Positions 8,661-18,201 of a DNA stretch of 64,000 nucleotides are shown here, piece by piece. The translations under genes and the position numbers were made by a program. Positions within the stretch are counted from its first letter, which is position 1. Every line of letters begins with the position of its first letter. This DNA comes from Microglena sp. YARC. Its lineage: Eukaryota > Chlorophyta > Chlorophyceae > Chlamydomonadales > Chlamydomonadaceae. The stretch covers positions 59,124,195-59,188,194 of the forward strand of contig CM039462.1 of assembly GCA_022414725.1 (NCBI GenBank), in the 5' to 3' direction. Below the pieces are notes generated by a model. That model did no database searches and was not told the origin of the DNA. It saw only the letters and a list, made by a program, of their open reading frames with translations.

Positions 8661-11649
8661 ATGGAAACTACTATGCATGTGGTGAGTGAGTGTGCGTGCG
8701 CGCGTGTTTTCCCAGCTACTGACGGATGCGTGCGCGCGTGTTTTCCCAGCTACAGACGACTGCGTGCGCGCGTGTTTTCCCAGCTACTGACGACTGCGTG
8801 CGTGTTTTCCCAGCTACTGACGACTGCGTGCGTGTTTTCCCAGCTTGATTTTGTTGGGGCACTGATTTCACTGTTTGCACTGCTTTTCTTGCTGGCGCAG
8901 ATCGTCCCTGACGTTATCGACCTGTCATGCTTGTCGTCTTCGGATGACGAGGACTCCTCAATGGAGTCATTGGATACTTGCGACTCCCCCAATGTGGCCG
9001 TTAAGCTTGAGAGCGTCCTCAGCCCTCCTCCCCTGTCGCCATACTTCTCTTTCGATACCCCCCCCCCCAGCCCTCCTCCCCTGTCGCCATACTCCTCTGT
9101 CGCTACCCCCCCCCTGTCGCCATACTTCTCTTTCGATACCCCCCCCCCAGCCCTCCTGCCCTGTCGCCATACTCCTCTGTCGCTACCCCCCAGCCCTCCT
9201 CCCCTGTCGCCATACTCCTCTGTCGCTACCCCCCAGCCCTCCTCCTCTGTCGCTACCCCCCAGCCCTCCTCCCCTGTCGCCATACTCCTCTGTCGCTACC
9301 CCCCCCCCCCAGCCCCCCTCCCCTGTCGCCATTCTCCTCTGTAGCTACCCCCCAGCCCTCCTCCTCTGTCGCCATACTCCTCTGTCGCTACCCCCCCCAG
9401 CCCTCCTCTGTCGCTACCCCCCCCCCCCAGCCCTCCTCCCCAGTCATCGTCGCTGGTTGTCAGCGTGAGTTTTCTTGCGTTTTTCTTACCTTGCTGCTAC
9501 ACTACACACAATTGTTTACTGTGTTTACCATGGGTGTGCATTGGGCATGCGGTGTGTACCATGGGGCATGCTGTGTTTACCTTGAGGTTGCATGGGGAAG
9601 GCGGTGTGTACCATGGGGCATGCTGTGTTTACTATGAGGTTGCATGGGGGTGCATTGGGCATGCATGGGGCATGCGGTGTGTGCCATGGGGTTGTATGGG
9701 CATGCGGTGTGTGCCATGGGGTTGCATGGGGATGCGGTGTGTGCCATGGGGTTGCATGGGGCATGCGGTGTGTGCCATGGGGTTGCATGAGGCATGGGTT
9801 TGCATCATCACACACAGTTTTCAATTCAATTCAATTCATTGGGTGCTGCAGGTGGATATTATTCGACGATCTTGCAAAGGTCGGCACGCCAACTTTTTCA
9901 GAGATGATTCTAGATTCCAAGTCCACAGCATTGTGGATGTGAAGATGGTGTTTGGGAGTGATTGCGTTGGTGTGGTGGCGCCTCACTACCTCTACATCCC
10001 AATGTTCCGAGTAAGTAATGGGCGTTTCTGCCTCCCGGAGGATTTTTTGAAATTTCTACTCAGAATTTATTTGACTGACTGACTTACTGACGTTGCACAA
10101 AAAAAAAAATAGTTACTGTATTGTCAAGCACTTGTGTATGGTCATACTGAATCAATTAATGGATGATGCCTTGGCATAAACTTATGTTTGTTCTTGATTG
10201 TAATGTTACTGTATTGTCAAGCACTTGTGTATGGTCATACTGAATCAATTAATGGATGATGCCTTGGCATAAACTTATGTTTGTTCTTGATTGTAATGTT
10301 ACTGTATTGTCAAGCACTTGTGTATGGTCATACTGAATCAATTAATGGATGATGCCTTGGCATAAACTTATGTATGAATTGACGAATTCATTGGCAATTG
10401 TCAGCCCTACTTGTAGGATGACTGGTGCAGTGAGATGTGTCTTCAAACAGGGTTGTGCCCTTGTCAAATTCATAGGTTGTTCTTGATTGTAATGTTACTG
10501 TATTGTCATTCACTTGTGTATGGTCATACTGAATCAATTAATGGATGATGCCTTGGCATAAACTTATGTATGAATTGACGAATTCATTGGCAATTGTCAG
10601 CCCTACTTGTAGGATGACTGGTGCAGTGAGATGTGTCTTCAAACAGGGTTGTGCCCCTGTCAAATTCATAGGTTGTTCTTGATTGTAATGTTACTGTATT
10701 GTCATTCACTTGTGTATGGTCATACTGAATCAATTAATGGATGATGCCTTTGCATAAACTTATGTATGAATTGACGAATTCATTGGCAATTGTCAGCCCT
10801 ACTTGTAGGATGACTGGTGCAGTGAGATGTGTCTTCAAACAGGGTTGTGCCCTTGTCAAATTCATAGGTTGTTCTTGGTTGTAATATTACTGTAATGTCA
10901 TTCACTTGTGTATGGTCATACTGAATCAATTAATGGATGATGCCTTGGAATAAACTTATGTATGAATTGACGAATTCATTGGCAATTGTCAGCCCTACTT
11001 GTAGGATGACTGGTGCAGTGAGATGTGTCTTCAAACAGGGTTGTGCCCTTGTCAAATTCATAGGTTGTTCTTGGTTGTAATGTTACTGTATTGTTATTCA
11101 CTTGTGTATGGTCATACTGATTAATGGATGATGCCTTGGCATAAACTTATGTATGAATTGACGAATTCATTGGCAATTGTCAGCCCTACTTGTAGGATGA
11201 CTGGTGCAGTGAGATGTGTCTTCAATCAGGGTTGTGACTTAATAGGCGTTCCTGCCTCCCGGCCGATTTTGACTGGTTGCGAAACATGGTATGGAGCGGA
11301 TTTGTGATTCCTTGGTGCTGATGTCTCAAGCTAGAGAGGCGTTCAGGAGGTTCTAAATCCTGATTAGAAATTTAAAAAAATCGGCCGGGAGGCAGGAACG
11401 CCCATTACTTGTCAAATTCATAGGTTGTTGACTGACTGACTGACTAACTGCATGATTGACACACATTATTCACGTTGTGCGCAGGTGCGGTGGAATGACC
11501 CTTACACTGCCGAGGACGACACCTGGGAGCCGGTCGACGATCTGCTGGACCTGCAAGTGTTCGCTGCCTTCATGCGCAGTGACACCTGGGTGGCGTTCGT
11601 GAAGGAGAATGCGGATGCGGTCAAGGGGTGGGAGAGGATCCGTCAATAA
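8661..11649 (+). CDS. chromodomain protein, four exons
   Basis: Proposed exons are 8661-8681 (METTMHV, donor GTGAGT), 8901-9464 (acceptor GCTGGCGCAG, donor GTGAGT), 9852-10010 (acceptor GTGCTGCAG, donor GTAAGT) and 11485-11649 (acceptor TTGTGCGCAG, stop TAA). All junctions are in phase 0. Exon 2 encodes an acidic stretch (SSSDDEDSSMESLD) then Pro/Ser repeats of the type LSPYSSVATP. Exons 3-4 join to give FQVHSIVDVK, then YLYIPMFRVRWNDPYTAEDD and TWEPVDDLLD. This is the chromodomain pattern: a first strand, aromatic cage residues and the diagnostic W-x-P motif. Such domains bind methylated histone tails, or target retroelement integrases. One in-frame TAG (9342-9344, TCG to TAG in the Pro/Ser repeat) interrupts an otherwise continuous frame. 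C-tracts there make sequencing error possible. The short final exon argues against an integrase. Confidence 0.65.
9020..9450 (+). repeat. Pro/Ser-coding minisatellite (CCCTGTCGCCATACTCCTCT)
   Basis: About a dozen imperfect 30-50-bp units with long C runs lie inside exon 2 of the chromodomain gene. A shorter copy of the same satellite is at 17535-17610, again just upstream of the GCATGGGG satellite. The minus-strand Gly/Val/Ala-rich frames across it are shadows. Confidence 0.85.
9537..9800. repeat. 31-bp GC-rich minisatellite (GCATGGGGCATGCGGTGTGTG)
   Basis: Units such as GGGGTTGCATGGGGCATGCG and GTGTGTGCCATGGGG repeat through intron 2 of the chromodomain gene. Further clusters lie at 12976-13020, 16376-16521 and 17618-17995. 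GCATGC palindromes recur in every unit. Open frames in both directions follow from the period and are not genes. Confidence 0.85.
10087..11236 (+). repeat. intronic tandem repeats of the chromodomain gene
   Basis: Two nested units fill the 1.47-kb intron 10011-11484. A short one (TTACTGTATTGTCAAGCACT, then GTGTATGGTCATACTGAATC) occurs about three times. It is followed by a ~185-bp unit that adds GAATTGACGAATTCATTGGC and CAAACAGGGTTGTGCCCTTG, about five times. The family equals that of the JmjC intron at 5330-5705 in inverse orientation. GTATGGTCATAC is a perfect palindrome in each unit. Confidence 0.85.
11241..11406. mobile_element. 166-bp MITE, TSD ACTT
   Basis: The ends AATAGGCGTTCCTGCCTCCC and its inverse (GGGAGGCAGGAACGCCCATT) form ~30-bp terminal inverted repeats. 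The element is flanked by a perfect 4-bp duplication ACTT (11237-11240 and 11407-11410). It sits in the large intron of the chromodomain gene. It belongs to the family at 12618, 15456, 21165, 21372 and 40908, all exactly 166 bp. Confidence 0.92.
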
Positions 11650-11711
11650 TATTTTGCAACACTCAAATGCCTCAAATGCCTCAAATGCCGGGCTTCGCCC
11701 CTACACGAAAC

Positions 11712-12410
11712 CATTGATGACGATAACCATTGATGACGATAAACCAGTCATGACGATAAACCAGTCATGACGATAAAGCAGTCATAACGTTAAACCATTG
11801 ATGACGATAAACCATTGATGACGATAAAGCAGTCATGACGATAAAGCAGTCATGACGATAAAGCAGTCATGACGATAAACCATTGATGACGATAAACCAG
11901 TCATGACGATGATTGACGATGATTGACGATGATCATTCAGGTATTCAGCCTCTATACCTGAAAATTTTGATAAAAATGGTATATACCTGAAAATTTGTGT
12001 CATTTAGTTGCACACACAAAATTTGATTTATTGAGTTTGTGTACACCAAATTTGTGTCATTTGGTGGCATACACACAATTTGATTTATTGAGTTTGTATA
12101 CACCAAATTTGTGTCATTTAGTTGCATAAACAAAATTTGATTTATTGAGTTTGTATACACCAAATTTGTTTCATTTAGTTTCACAGGATGCGCCAGCCAC
12201 AATGTAATGTCTAAAGTCATCTATAGCCTCTGATATTGTTCTTTGTCCGCAAGCACGTTGCCCAGGCAACAAACCCTTCTCTGCGTCTATACCCAAGACC
12301 CCGCTGGACCGCAAGTACGTTGTCCCGGCAACAAACCCCTCTCTGCGTCTATACCCAAGACCCCGCTGGACCGCCAGTAAGTTGCCCCGCAACAAACCCC
12401 TCTCTGAGTC
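11712..12410. repeat. three successive satellite blocks
   Basis: Block 1 (11712-11937) is built of ~17-bp units ATGACGATAAACCATTG and ATGACGATAAACCAGTC. Block 2 (11990-12185) has about three ~70-bp units with CAAATTTGTGTCATTTAGTT and TTGATTTATTGAGTTTGT. Block 3 (12236-12410) has about three 60-bp units with CAACAAACCCCTCTCTGCGT and ATACCCAAGACCCCGCTGGA. No gene is supported. The short minus frames (NDTNLVYTNSINQI repeated) come from block 2. Confidence 0.85.
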
Positions 12411-12617
12411 TACAGTCGGCGGAACAGTAAAATGAAACATCCCAATTGTTGTGTTCGTGTATGCCGTGTTTCTCCAGGACATCTGCAAAGTCATTGTACG
12501 TGAATGTGCTTGGCAGTTTAAGCGCATCCATGATTTTTTTTGTAAAAGTCAACTGCATCCAGTTGCAGAACACCAACCACCCCACTGCGTCACGCCATCA
12601 ATTCCCTTCTCCCTAAT
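12411..12617 (-). other. mariner left end plus possible exon
   Basis: TACAGTCGGCGGAACAGTAA (12416 onward) is a left-end relic. The minus strand from 12585 to about 12450 is open and protein-like (TKKIMDALKLPSTFTYNDFA then DVLEKHGIHEHNN) and is cut by the transposon end. I do not recognise it; it may be a truncated exon. Confidence 0.35.
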
Positions 12618-12783
12618 AATGGGCGTTCCTGCCTCACGGCCGATTTTTTTAAATTCATAATCAGGATTTAGAGCCTCCTGAACGCCTCTCTAGCTTGAGA
12701 CATCAGCACCAAGGAATCACAAATCCGCTCCATACCATGTTTCGAAACCAGTCAAAATCGGACGGGAGGCAGGAACGCCCATT
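12618..12783. mobile_element. 166-bp MITE, TSD TAAT
   Basis: Opposite orientation to the copy at 11241. Inverted ends AATGGGCGTTCCTGCCTCAC and its inverse are flanked by TAAT at 12614-12617 and 12784-12787. Confidence 0.92.
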
Positions 12784-13109
12784 TAATCCCGACGTCACCT
12801 TACCTCTCTGGCCCCGCAAGCCAAATCTCCTGCCCAAAGCCCCCCCCCCCCCCCCTGCGGAACACCCCTGCGGAAACACCACCCACCCCCCCCTTCCTGC
12901 CCGATATCTATACCCGTCTTCCTCCTATCCCTACAGTCGGCGGAACAGTAAAATGAAACATCAAAAAAACGGTATAATGGGGCATGCGGTGTGTGCCATG
13001 GGGTTGCATGGGGCATGCCCAGAGGTTCGTGTCGCTAGCTGGCTGACAGCAAACGCTCGCATCGGTGAAAGGTGACGTGTCACAGGATAGACATGTCAAA
13101 CGTCGAGAG
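12784..13109. other. low-complexity spacer with mariner end and satellite
   Basis: It contains a C-rich run (12838-12860), a Tc1/mariner left end at about 12932-12965, and one and a half units of the GCATGGGG minisatellite (12976-13020). About 90 unique bases follow. No gene is seen. Confidence 0.6.
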
Positions 13110-14290
13110 TTTCAGATGAAACATGATAAGGGTTTGGTAGGGTTTCATATGCTCGGTCCAGCGAGGAAGCACCACATCTTTCGCTGGTTACCACTCAATT
13201 CCTGGAAATTCGGAAGCCCAAGGTGAGGTGTCTTTGAAATAGCTTCCAGGATTTCGCGACGAGTTGCATCGCCTGTTCGCTAATTTGAATTGCATTGCCG
13301 AATTGCATTGCTCAGGAAGTGGTCGCTCGCTCGCTCAGGAAGTGCTTTGTCGCATTGCTCAGGAACTGCTTGCTCGCATTGCTCAGGAACTGCTTGCTCG
13401 CTCGCTCGCTCAATCGTGTTTGTTCAATAAACCAGGTGAAGTTGGTCGGATCTAGCTTACAGGATAGTTGTTAGATGCTTCTGCTGCAATGCCTGCCTGC
13501 ACTGTCGCGACTGTTCGATAACTGACAGGATGCTAGATCGAGTCGAGATGGTCGGATATAGCTTACAGGATAGTTGTTAGATGCTGATGCTGATGCTGAT
13601 GCTGATGCTGATGCTGATGCTGATGCTGATGCTGATGCTGATGCTGATGCTGATGCTGATGCTGATGCAGATGCTGATGCTGCTGATGCTGCTGATGCTG
13701 CAATGCATGCCTGCACTGTCGCGACTGTTCGATAGCTTACAGGATGCTAGATCGAGTTGAGATGGTCGGATCTAGCTTACAGGATAGGCAAATGCTGCTG
13801 CTGCAATGCCTGCCTGCACTGTCGCGACTGTTCGATAGCTTACAGGATGCAAGATCGAGTTGAGATGGTCGGATCTAGCTTACAGGATAGGCAAATGCTG
13901 CTGCTGCAATGCCTGCCTGCACTGTCGCGACTGTTCGATAGCTTATAGGATGCTATATCGTGTTGAGCTGGTCGGATCTAGCTTACAGGATAGTCAAATG
14001 CTGCTGCTGCTGCTGCTGCTTCTGCACTGCCTGCCTGCCTGCACTGTCGCAATTGTTCGATAACTTACAGGATGCTAGATCGAGTTGAGATGGTCTGACC
14101 TAGCTTACAGGATAGTCAAGTGCTGCTGCTGCAATTCCTGCCTGCACTGTCGCAATTGTTCGATAACTTACAGGATGCTAGATCGAGTTGAGCTTGTAGG
14201 ATCTATATTAAAGGATAGTCAAATTCTGTTGCTGCACTGCCTGCCTGACTGATTTTATGCTCCAATTTTTCGTAACACAGGAAACATACC
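13110..14290. repeat. arm B of the large inverted repeat
   Basis: Reverse complement of 7381-8495, starting at AAACATGATAAGGGTTTGGT and ending at the CGTAACACAG splice-like motif. It contains an expanded hexamer tract (GATGCT)n at about 13581-13702 where arm A has CAG runs. Possible coding sequence shared by both arms (HHIFRWLPLNSWKFGSP, followed by a GTGAGG donor near 13224) suggests duplicated exons, but I cannot place them in a gene. Confidence 0.8.
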
Positions 14291-14360
14291 CAAGTCATCC
14301 TATGTCAGGCTATATATCGTCGTCGTCAAAGGACCAAGGTACATGCAATTGTTTGCTTTC

Positions 14361-15280
14361 AATATTTTGATTGTCCTCATGTGCAGACACCTATTTTTCA
14401 GTGTGTTTGTTTGTGAAAGATTCTCTACATTTTGACAGTTATTTTGAGTGTCCTCATGTGCAGACACATATTTTTCAGTGTGTTTGTTTGTGAAAGATTC
14501 TCTACATTTTGACAGTTATTTTGATTGTCCTCGTGTGCAGACACATATTTTTCAGTGTGTTTGTTTGTGAAAGATTCTCTACATTTTGACAGTTATTTTG
14601 AGTGTCCTCATGTGCAGACACCTATTTTTCAGTGTGTTTGTTTGTGAAAGATTCTCTACATTTTGACAGTTATTTTGAGTGTCCTCGTGTGCAGACACCT
14701 ATTTTTCAGTGTGTTTGTTTGTGAAAGATTCTCTACATTTTGACAGTTATTTTGAGTGTCCTCATGTGCACACCTATTTTTCAGTGTGTTTGTTTGTGAA
14801 AGATTCTCTACATTTTGACAGTTATTTTGAGTGTCCTCATGTGCAGACACCTATTTTTCAGTGTGTTTGTTTGTGAAAGATTCTCTACATTTTGACAGTT
14901 ATTTTGAGTGTCCTCATGTGCAGACACATATTTTTCAGTGTGTTTGTTTGTGAAAGATTCTCTACATTTTGACAGTTATTTTGAGTGTCATATTTTTCAG
15001 TGTGTTTGTTTGTGAAAGATTCTCTACATTTTGACAGTTATTTTGAGTGTCCTCATGTGCAGACACCTATTTTTCAGTGTGTTTGTTTGTGAAAGATTCT
15101 CTACATTTTGACAGTTATTTTGATTGTCCTCGTGTGCAGACACATATTTTTTCAGTGTGTTTGTTTGTGAAAGATTCTCTACATTTTGACAGTTATTTTG
15201 ATTGTCCTCATGTGCAGACACCTATTTTTCAGTGTGTTTGTTTGTGAAAGATTCTCTACATTTTGACAGTTATTTTGATC
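14361..15280 (+). repeat. 77-bp tandem array, about 12 copies
   Basis: The unit contains TTTTGAGTGTCCTCATGTGC, ACACCTATTTTTCAGTGTGT and TGAAAGATTCTCTACATTTT. Copies are nearly identical, which indicates recent amplification; one is shortened near 14988. The array ends directly before the ATG of the next gene (15287), so it may contribute promoter or intron sequence. Confidence 0.9.
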
Positions 15281-15286
15281 ATGTCC

Positions 15287-15457
15287 AGCGTCGCTCGCTT
15301 CTCACCACAGAGTATCGAAAACGCCAACAAGGTCCAGCAACTGCTCATGTACATCCTGAATAGCCTACACCAAATGGGATACCGACGCTACAACGGGGGG
15401 GAGTGCTACGCCGTGAGGTACACCGAATGTAGGACTGCGATGTCGTTTTACATTTAA
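15287..15457 (+). CDS. unknown small ORF truncated by a MITE
   Basis: An ATG opens MSSVARFSPQSIENANKVQQ, followed by helix-rich sequence and GECYAVRYTECRTAMSFYI. The stop TAA is formed at the junction with the MITE (target ATTT plus AATGGG), so the natural reading frame went on past 15455. A GTGAGG donor-like site lies near 15412. It may be the 5' exon of the RING gene immediately downstream. Confidence 0.4.
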   Translation, partial: SVARFSPQSIENANKVQQLLMYILNSLHQMGYRRYNGGECYAVRYTECRTAMSFYI

Positions 15458-15621
15458 TGGGCGTTCCTGCCTCCCGGCCGATTTTGACTGGTTTCGAAAC
15501 ATGGTATGGAGCGGAATTGTGATTCCTTGGTGCTTATGTCTCAAGCTAGCGAGTTGTTCAAGAGGCTCTAAATCCTGATTAGAAATTTAAAAAAATCGGC
15601 CGGGAGGCAGGAACGCCCATT
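15456..15621. mobile_element. 166-bp MITE, TSD ATTT
   Basis: Ends AATGGGCGTTCCTGCCTCCC and its inverse are flanked by ATTT at 15452-15455 and 15622-15625. It lies between the small ORF at 15287 and the RING exon at 15687. Confidence 0.93.
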
Positions 15622-15686
15622 ATTTCCCGTGTTTCTCTATTTATTAATATCTGACACGTTTTTTCATTTTATTCCTGTGACTACAG

Positions 15687-16201
15687 ATGAAGAGGATGAG
15701 GTCGAGGTAGTTGAGGATGCGGTCGATGTGGTTGAGAATGAGGTCGAGGTAGTTGAGGATGAAGTCGAGGTGGTTGAGAATGAGGTCGAGGTGGTTGAGA
15801 TCGAGCGCCCTTTGTGGAAGTGTCCTTGCTGCTTAAACAATCATGTTGCAGCGCTCGCCCTTCCATGCGATCACCTCGTGTGCGGAGACTGCTTTCCAAG
15901 GCTTAATTCGTGCCCTCTTTGCCGCGACTCCATAGCTGGCCCTAGTAGTGTTGTGCCTCTGACTGTGCGACGTGCCAAACGTGGGCAGAGAGCAGTGGAA
16001 GTGGACTTGACGCATGATGACGAAGATGAGGGTGCCGCGGGTGCTAACTGGTGTTGCCCTCAATGCGCAATTCTGCGCACGAAGGGGTCTTCATGCAAGG
16101 AATGCAAAGCTGCAAGATGCGAAGACTGTTGGAAAAGAAGCCAATACAAGTGTGTGTTCTGTACAATCGGCACCCCTTCGCGACTGCCGCTACGTTTGTG
16201 A
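15687..16201 (+). CDS. RING-finger protein exon
   Basis: The exon follows a strong acceptor (TTCCTGTGACTACAG). It starts with acidic Glu/Val repeats (DEVEVVEDAVDVVENEVEVV), then a C3HC4 RING: CPCC, an ALPCDHLVCGDC block and CPLC. A linker follows, then a second Cys-rich module (CCPQC, CKEC, CEDC, CVFC) and a TGA stop. RING domains usually bind a ubiquitin-conjugating enzyme and act as E3 ligases; the second module probably also binds zinc. The acidic repeats vary in number and look like a coding microsatellite. The true N-terminus is upstream, probably beyond the MITE at 15456-15621. RING identity is firm, the E3 role is inferred. Confidence 0.8.
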
Positions 16202-16375
16202 TTTGATCTGATGAAAATGGACACCTTAGGATTTTGACAGTTGGTCGGACTCGACCGAAAGCATGCGATAACGCAAACGCACGCACACGCACGTGAAGAA
16301 GAGTGATAGATAGATTTACAACACAGGATCACTCACGTTTCGTGTAGGGGCGAAGCCCGGCATTTGAGGTCTTTA

Positions 16376-16521
16376 GGTTGCATGGGGCATGTTGTGTGTA
16401 CCACGGGGTTGCATGGGGCATGCGGTGTGTGCCATGGGGTTGAATGAGGCATGGGGTTGTATGCGGCATGCGGTGTGTGCTATAGGGCATGCGGTGTGTG
16501 CCATGGGGCATGCTGTGTGTA
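16376..16521. repeat. GCATGGGG minisatellite cluster
   Basis: About five units of the same 31-bp satellite as at 9537-9800. The 170 bases before it (16202-16375) hold no recognisable gene. The His/Thr/Pro-rich frames are satellite artefacts. Confidence 0.8.
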
Positions 16522-16529
16522 CCTGCAAT

Positions 16530-16641
16530 TTGTTGATTCAAAATCGTGTTGGTGTTCCACTGCCCCGTGGGTTGCTACACCGTAAGGTGTGCCGTACACG
16601 AGGCGGTTTCATTTTAGTATTCCGTCGACTGTATGAATACA
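16530..16641 (-). repeat. Tc1/mariner-family right-end relic
   Basis: GCAATTTGTTGATTCAAAAT through CACCGTAAGGTGTGCCGTAC to ATTCCGTCGACTGTA matches the last ~115 bp of the 424-bp MITE. It keeps the ACACC-GTA-AGGTGT hairpin. The left part of the element is missing. Confidence 0.8.
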
Positions 16642-16715
16642 TAGCATACTTGAAAAGAGTTTCCGTCATATCGGCTTGTGTATGCAGATGAGTGATTACA
16701 AGACCTGCATACAAC

Positions 16716-17285
16716 ATGTCAGAACAACCGTGCATCATCGACATATCAAGGGACGATGAAGACATTGTTCGCGACTGTGTTACACAAATATGCAACTGCG
16801 TTTTGAACGCACATGAGCCGTGCATTGTATCCTTGGTATCGTCTGATGATGAGTCCGACGACGAGGCCCAGGCCATGTCCGAGTCTGACGACGAGCCCGA
16901 GCCCGAGGCCGTATATCAGCCGGCCCACACGTTTGAAGACGTATCCGGGCTACTGGAGAGGACCGGGATCTTAGAAACGTTCCTCGCAAAAGGGCCTACC
17001 CTGGCGACCTTGTCCCCCAGCTGGTGGACGTACTGGTTGTCTAACAAAGCCATTGACACCTGGTTTAATGGCGTTTGGACGAGGAATGAACAGAAGATGA
17101 TGATCCTGCGGCTGCATCCCAACAAGGCCAACTCCTTGCGCGATGCGCGCTTGACCGAGGATGATCACAGGTGGATGGACAACCTGTCCCAGAATCTGAA
17201 TGGTGCATTCGCCGAGTTGATTCCCGAGATTCCCAGTGAGATGTACGACATCATCTACTTGCTCAATAATACTGAGTTGGCTTAA
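16716..17285 (+). CDS. acidic protein with degenerate J-domain-like end (copy 1)
   Basis: 189 residues from MSEQPCIIDISRDDEDIV. The middle is acidic (SDDESDDEAQAMSESDDEPE). The C-terminal half is shared with the paralogue at 39442-40170: WWTYWLSNKAIDTW, then MMILRLHPNKANSLRD and NLNGAFAELIPEIPSEMYDI. The HPNK motif, and its HPDK form in the paralogue, sits between two helices, as in DnaJ J-domains where HPD stimulates Hsp70. Here Asp is replaced by Asn, so this copy should not stimulate Hsp70 if the comparison is right. The DNA just upstream of the ATG (about 16668-16715) matches the inside of the ankyrin ORF at 41142-41189, so this 5' flank is chimeric. The J-domain assignment is by eye. Confidence 0.6.
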   Translation: MSEQPCIIDISRDDEDIVRDCVTQICNCVLNAHEPCIVSLVSSDDESDDEAQAMSESDDEPEPEAVYQPAHTFEDVSGLLERTGILETFLAKGPTLATLSPSWWTYWLSNKAIDTWFNGVWTRNEQKMMILRLHPNKANSLRDARLTEDDHRWMDNLSQNLNGAFAELIPEIPSEMYDIIYLLNNTELA

Positions 17286-17534
17286 ATTGCTGCGTTCATA
17301 TTTGGTTAGGTTTTCGAGTAGGACACACCTACGAGAACTACATCACCATGATGGCATGCAACTGCATCGTCCACACAGATTTCTTGGCTCCGGGTGTCAC
17401 ATGGGAGTTGGTGACATTTGGCATGGCTTGACGTGTAATAAGGAATTTGCATGTACTAAATATCAGAATGCCATGTATGGCAACCAACGCTTCTGTAAAA
17501 TTCTTCAACCTGCTGCACCTTCTTCAACCTCATC
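17286..17534. other. intergenic, no supported gene
   Basis: About 250 bases with a short overlapping open frame that I cannot recognise. No repeat or transposon end is seen. Confidence 0.4.
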
Positions 17535-17995
17535 CCCTGTCGCCATACTCCTCTGTAGCTACCCACCCCGCCCTCCTCCTCTGTCGCTACCCCCCCCAGC
17601 CCTCCTCCAGTTTTTTACTGTGTTTACCATGGGGTTGCATGGGGCATGCTGTGTTTACCATGAGGTTGCATGGGGTTGCATGAGGCATGGGGTTGCATGG
17701 GGAAGGCGGTGTGTACCATGGGGCATGCTGTGTTTACTATGACGTTGCATGGGGTTGCATGGGGCATGCGGTGTGTGCCATGGGGTTGCATGGGGCATGC
17801 GGTGTGTGCCATGGGGTTGCGGTGTGTGCCATGGGGCATGCTGTGTGTTACTATGAGGTTGCATGGGGGTGCATGGGGCATGCGGTGTGTGCCATGGGGT
17901 AGCATGGGGCATGCGGTGTGTGCCATGGGGTTGCGGTGTGTGACATGGGGTTGCATGAGGCATGGGGCATGCGGTGTGTGCCATGGGGTTGCGGA
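17535..17995. repeat. paired Pro/Ser and GCATGGGG minisatellites
   Basis: A short block of the CCCTGTCGCCATACTCCTCT satellite (17535-17610) is followed by about 12 units of the GCATGGGG satellite (17618-17995). The same order is seen at 9020-9800. This suggests that a piece of the chromodomain gene (exon 2 end plus intron 2) was copied here. Confidence 0.8.
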
Positions 17996-18201
17996 GCGGG
18001 TTTCGCGATCTATTTATTCTTCCATTCTTTCATTCACAAAACCCATTCACCACATCAATAAATCCCTACTTATCCCCATTTGTTTCTTCACGTCCAAGGT
18101 AAACACGATCAATATCATTGACTATTCATTGGTTCTTCATTTGATGACTACAACATTTAATTCCACGCACTTGTTTTCCCTCAGGCACAACAATCAACAT
18201 C

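Noticed and set aside
8750..9283. Minus-strand Gly/Val/Ala-rich open frame across the Pro/Ser exon
   Set aside because: It is a shadow of the C-rich minisatellite; the plus strand has splice sites and joins to the chromodomain exons.
9465..9824. Met/His/Pro-rich and Cys/Gly-rich frames
   Set aside because: They come from the 31-bp GCATGGGG satellite and are seen again at 17618-17995 in both directions.
14361..15280. CRISPR-like 77-bp periodic array
   Set aside because: The complete unit repeats without variable spacers; it is a simple satellite.
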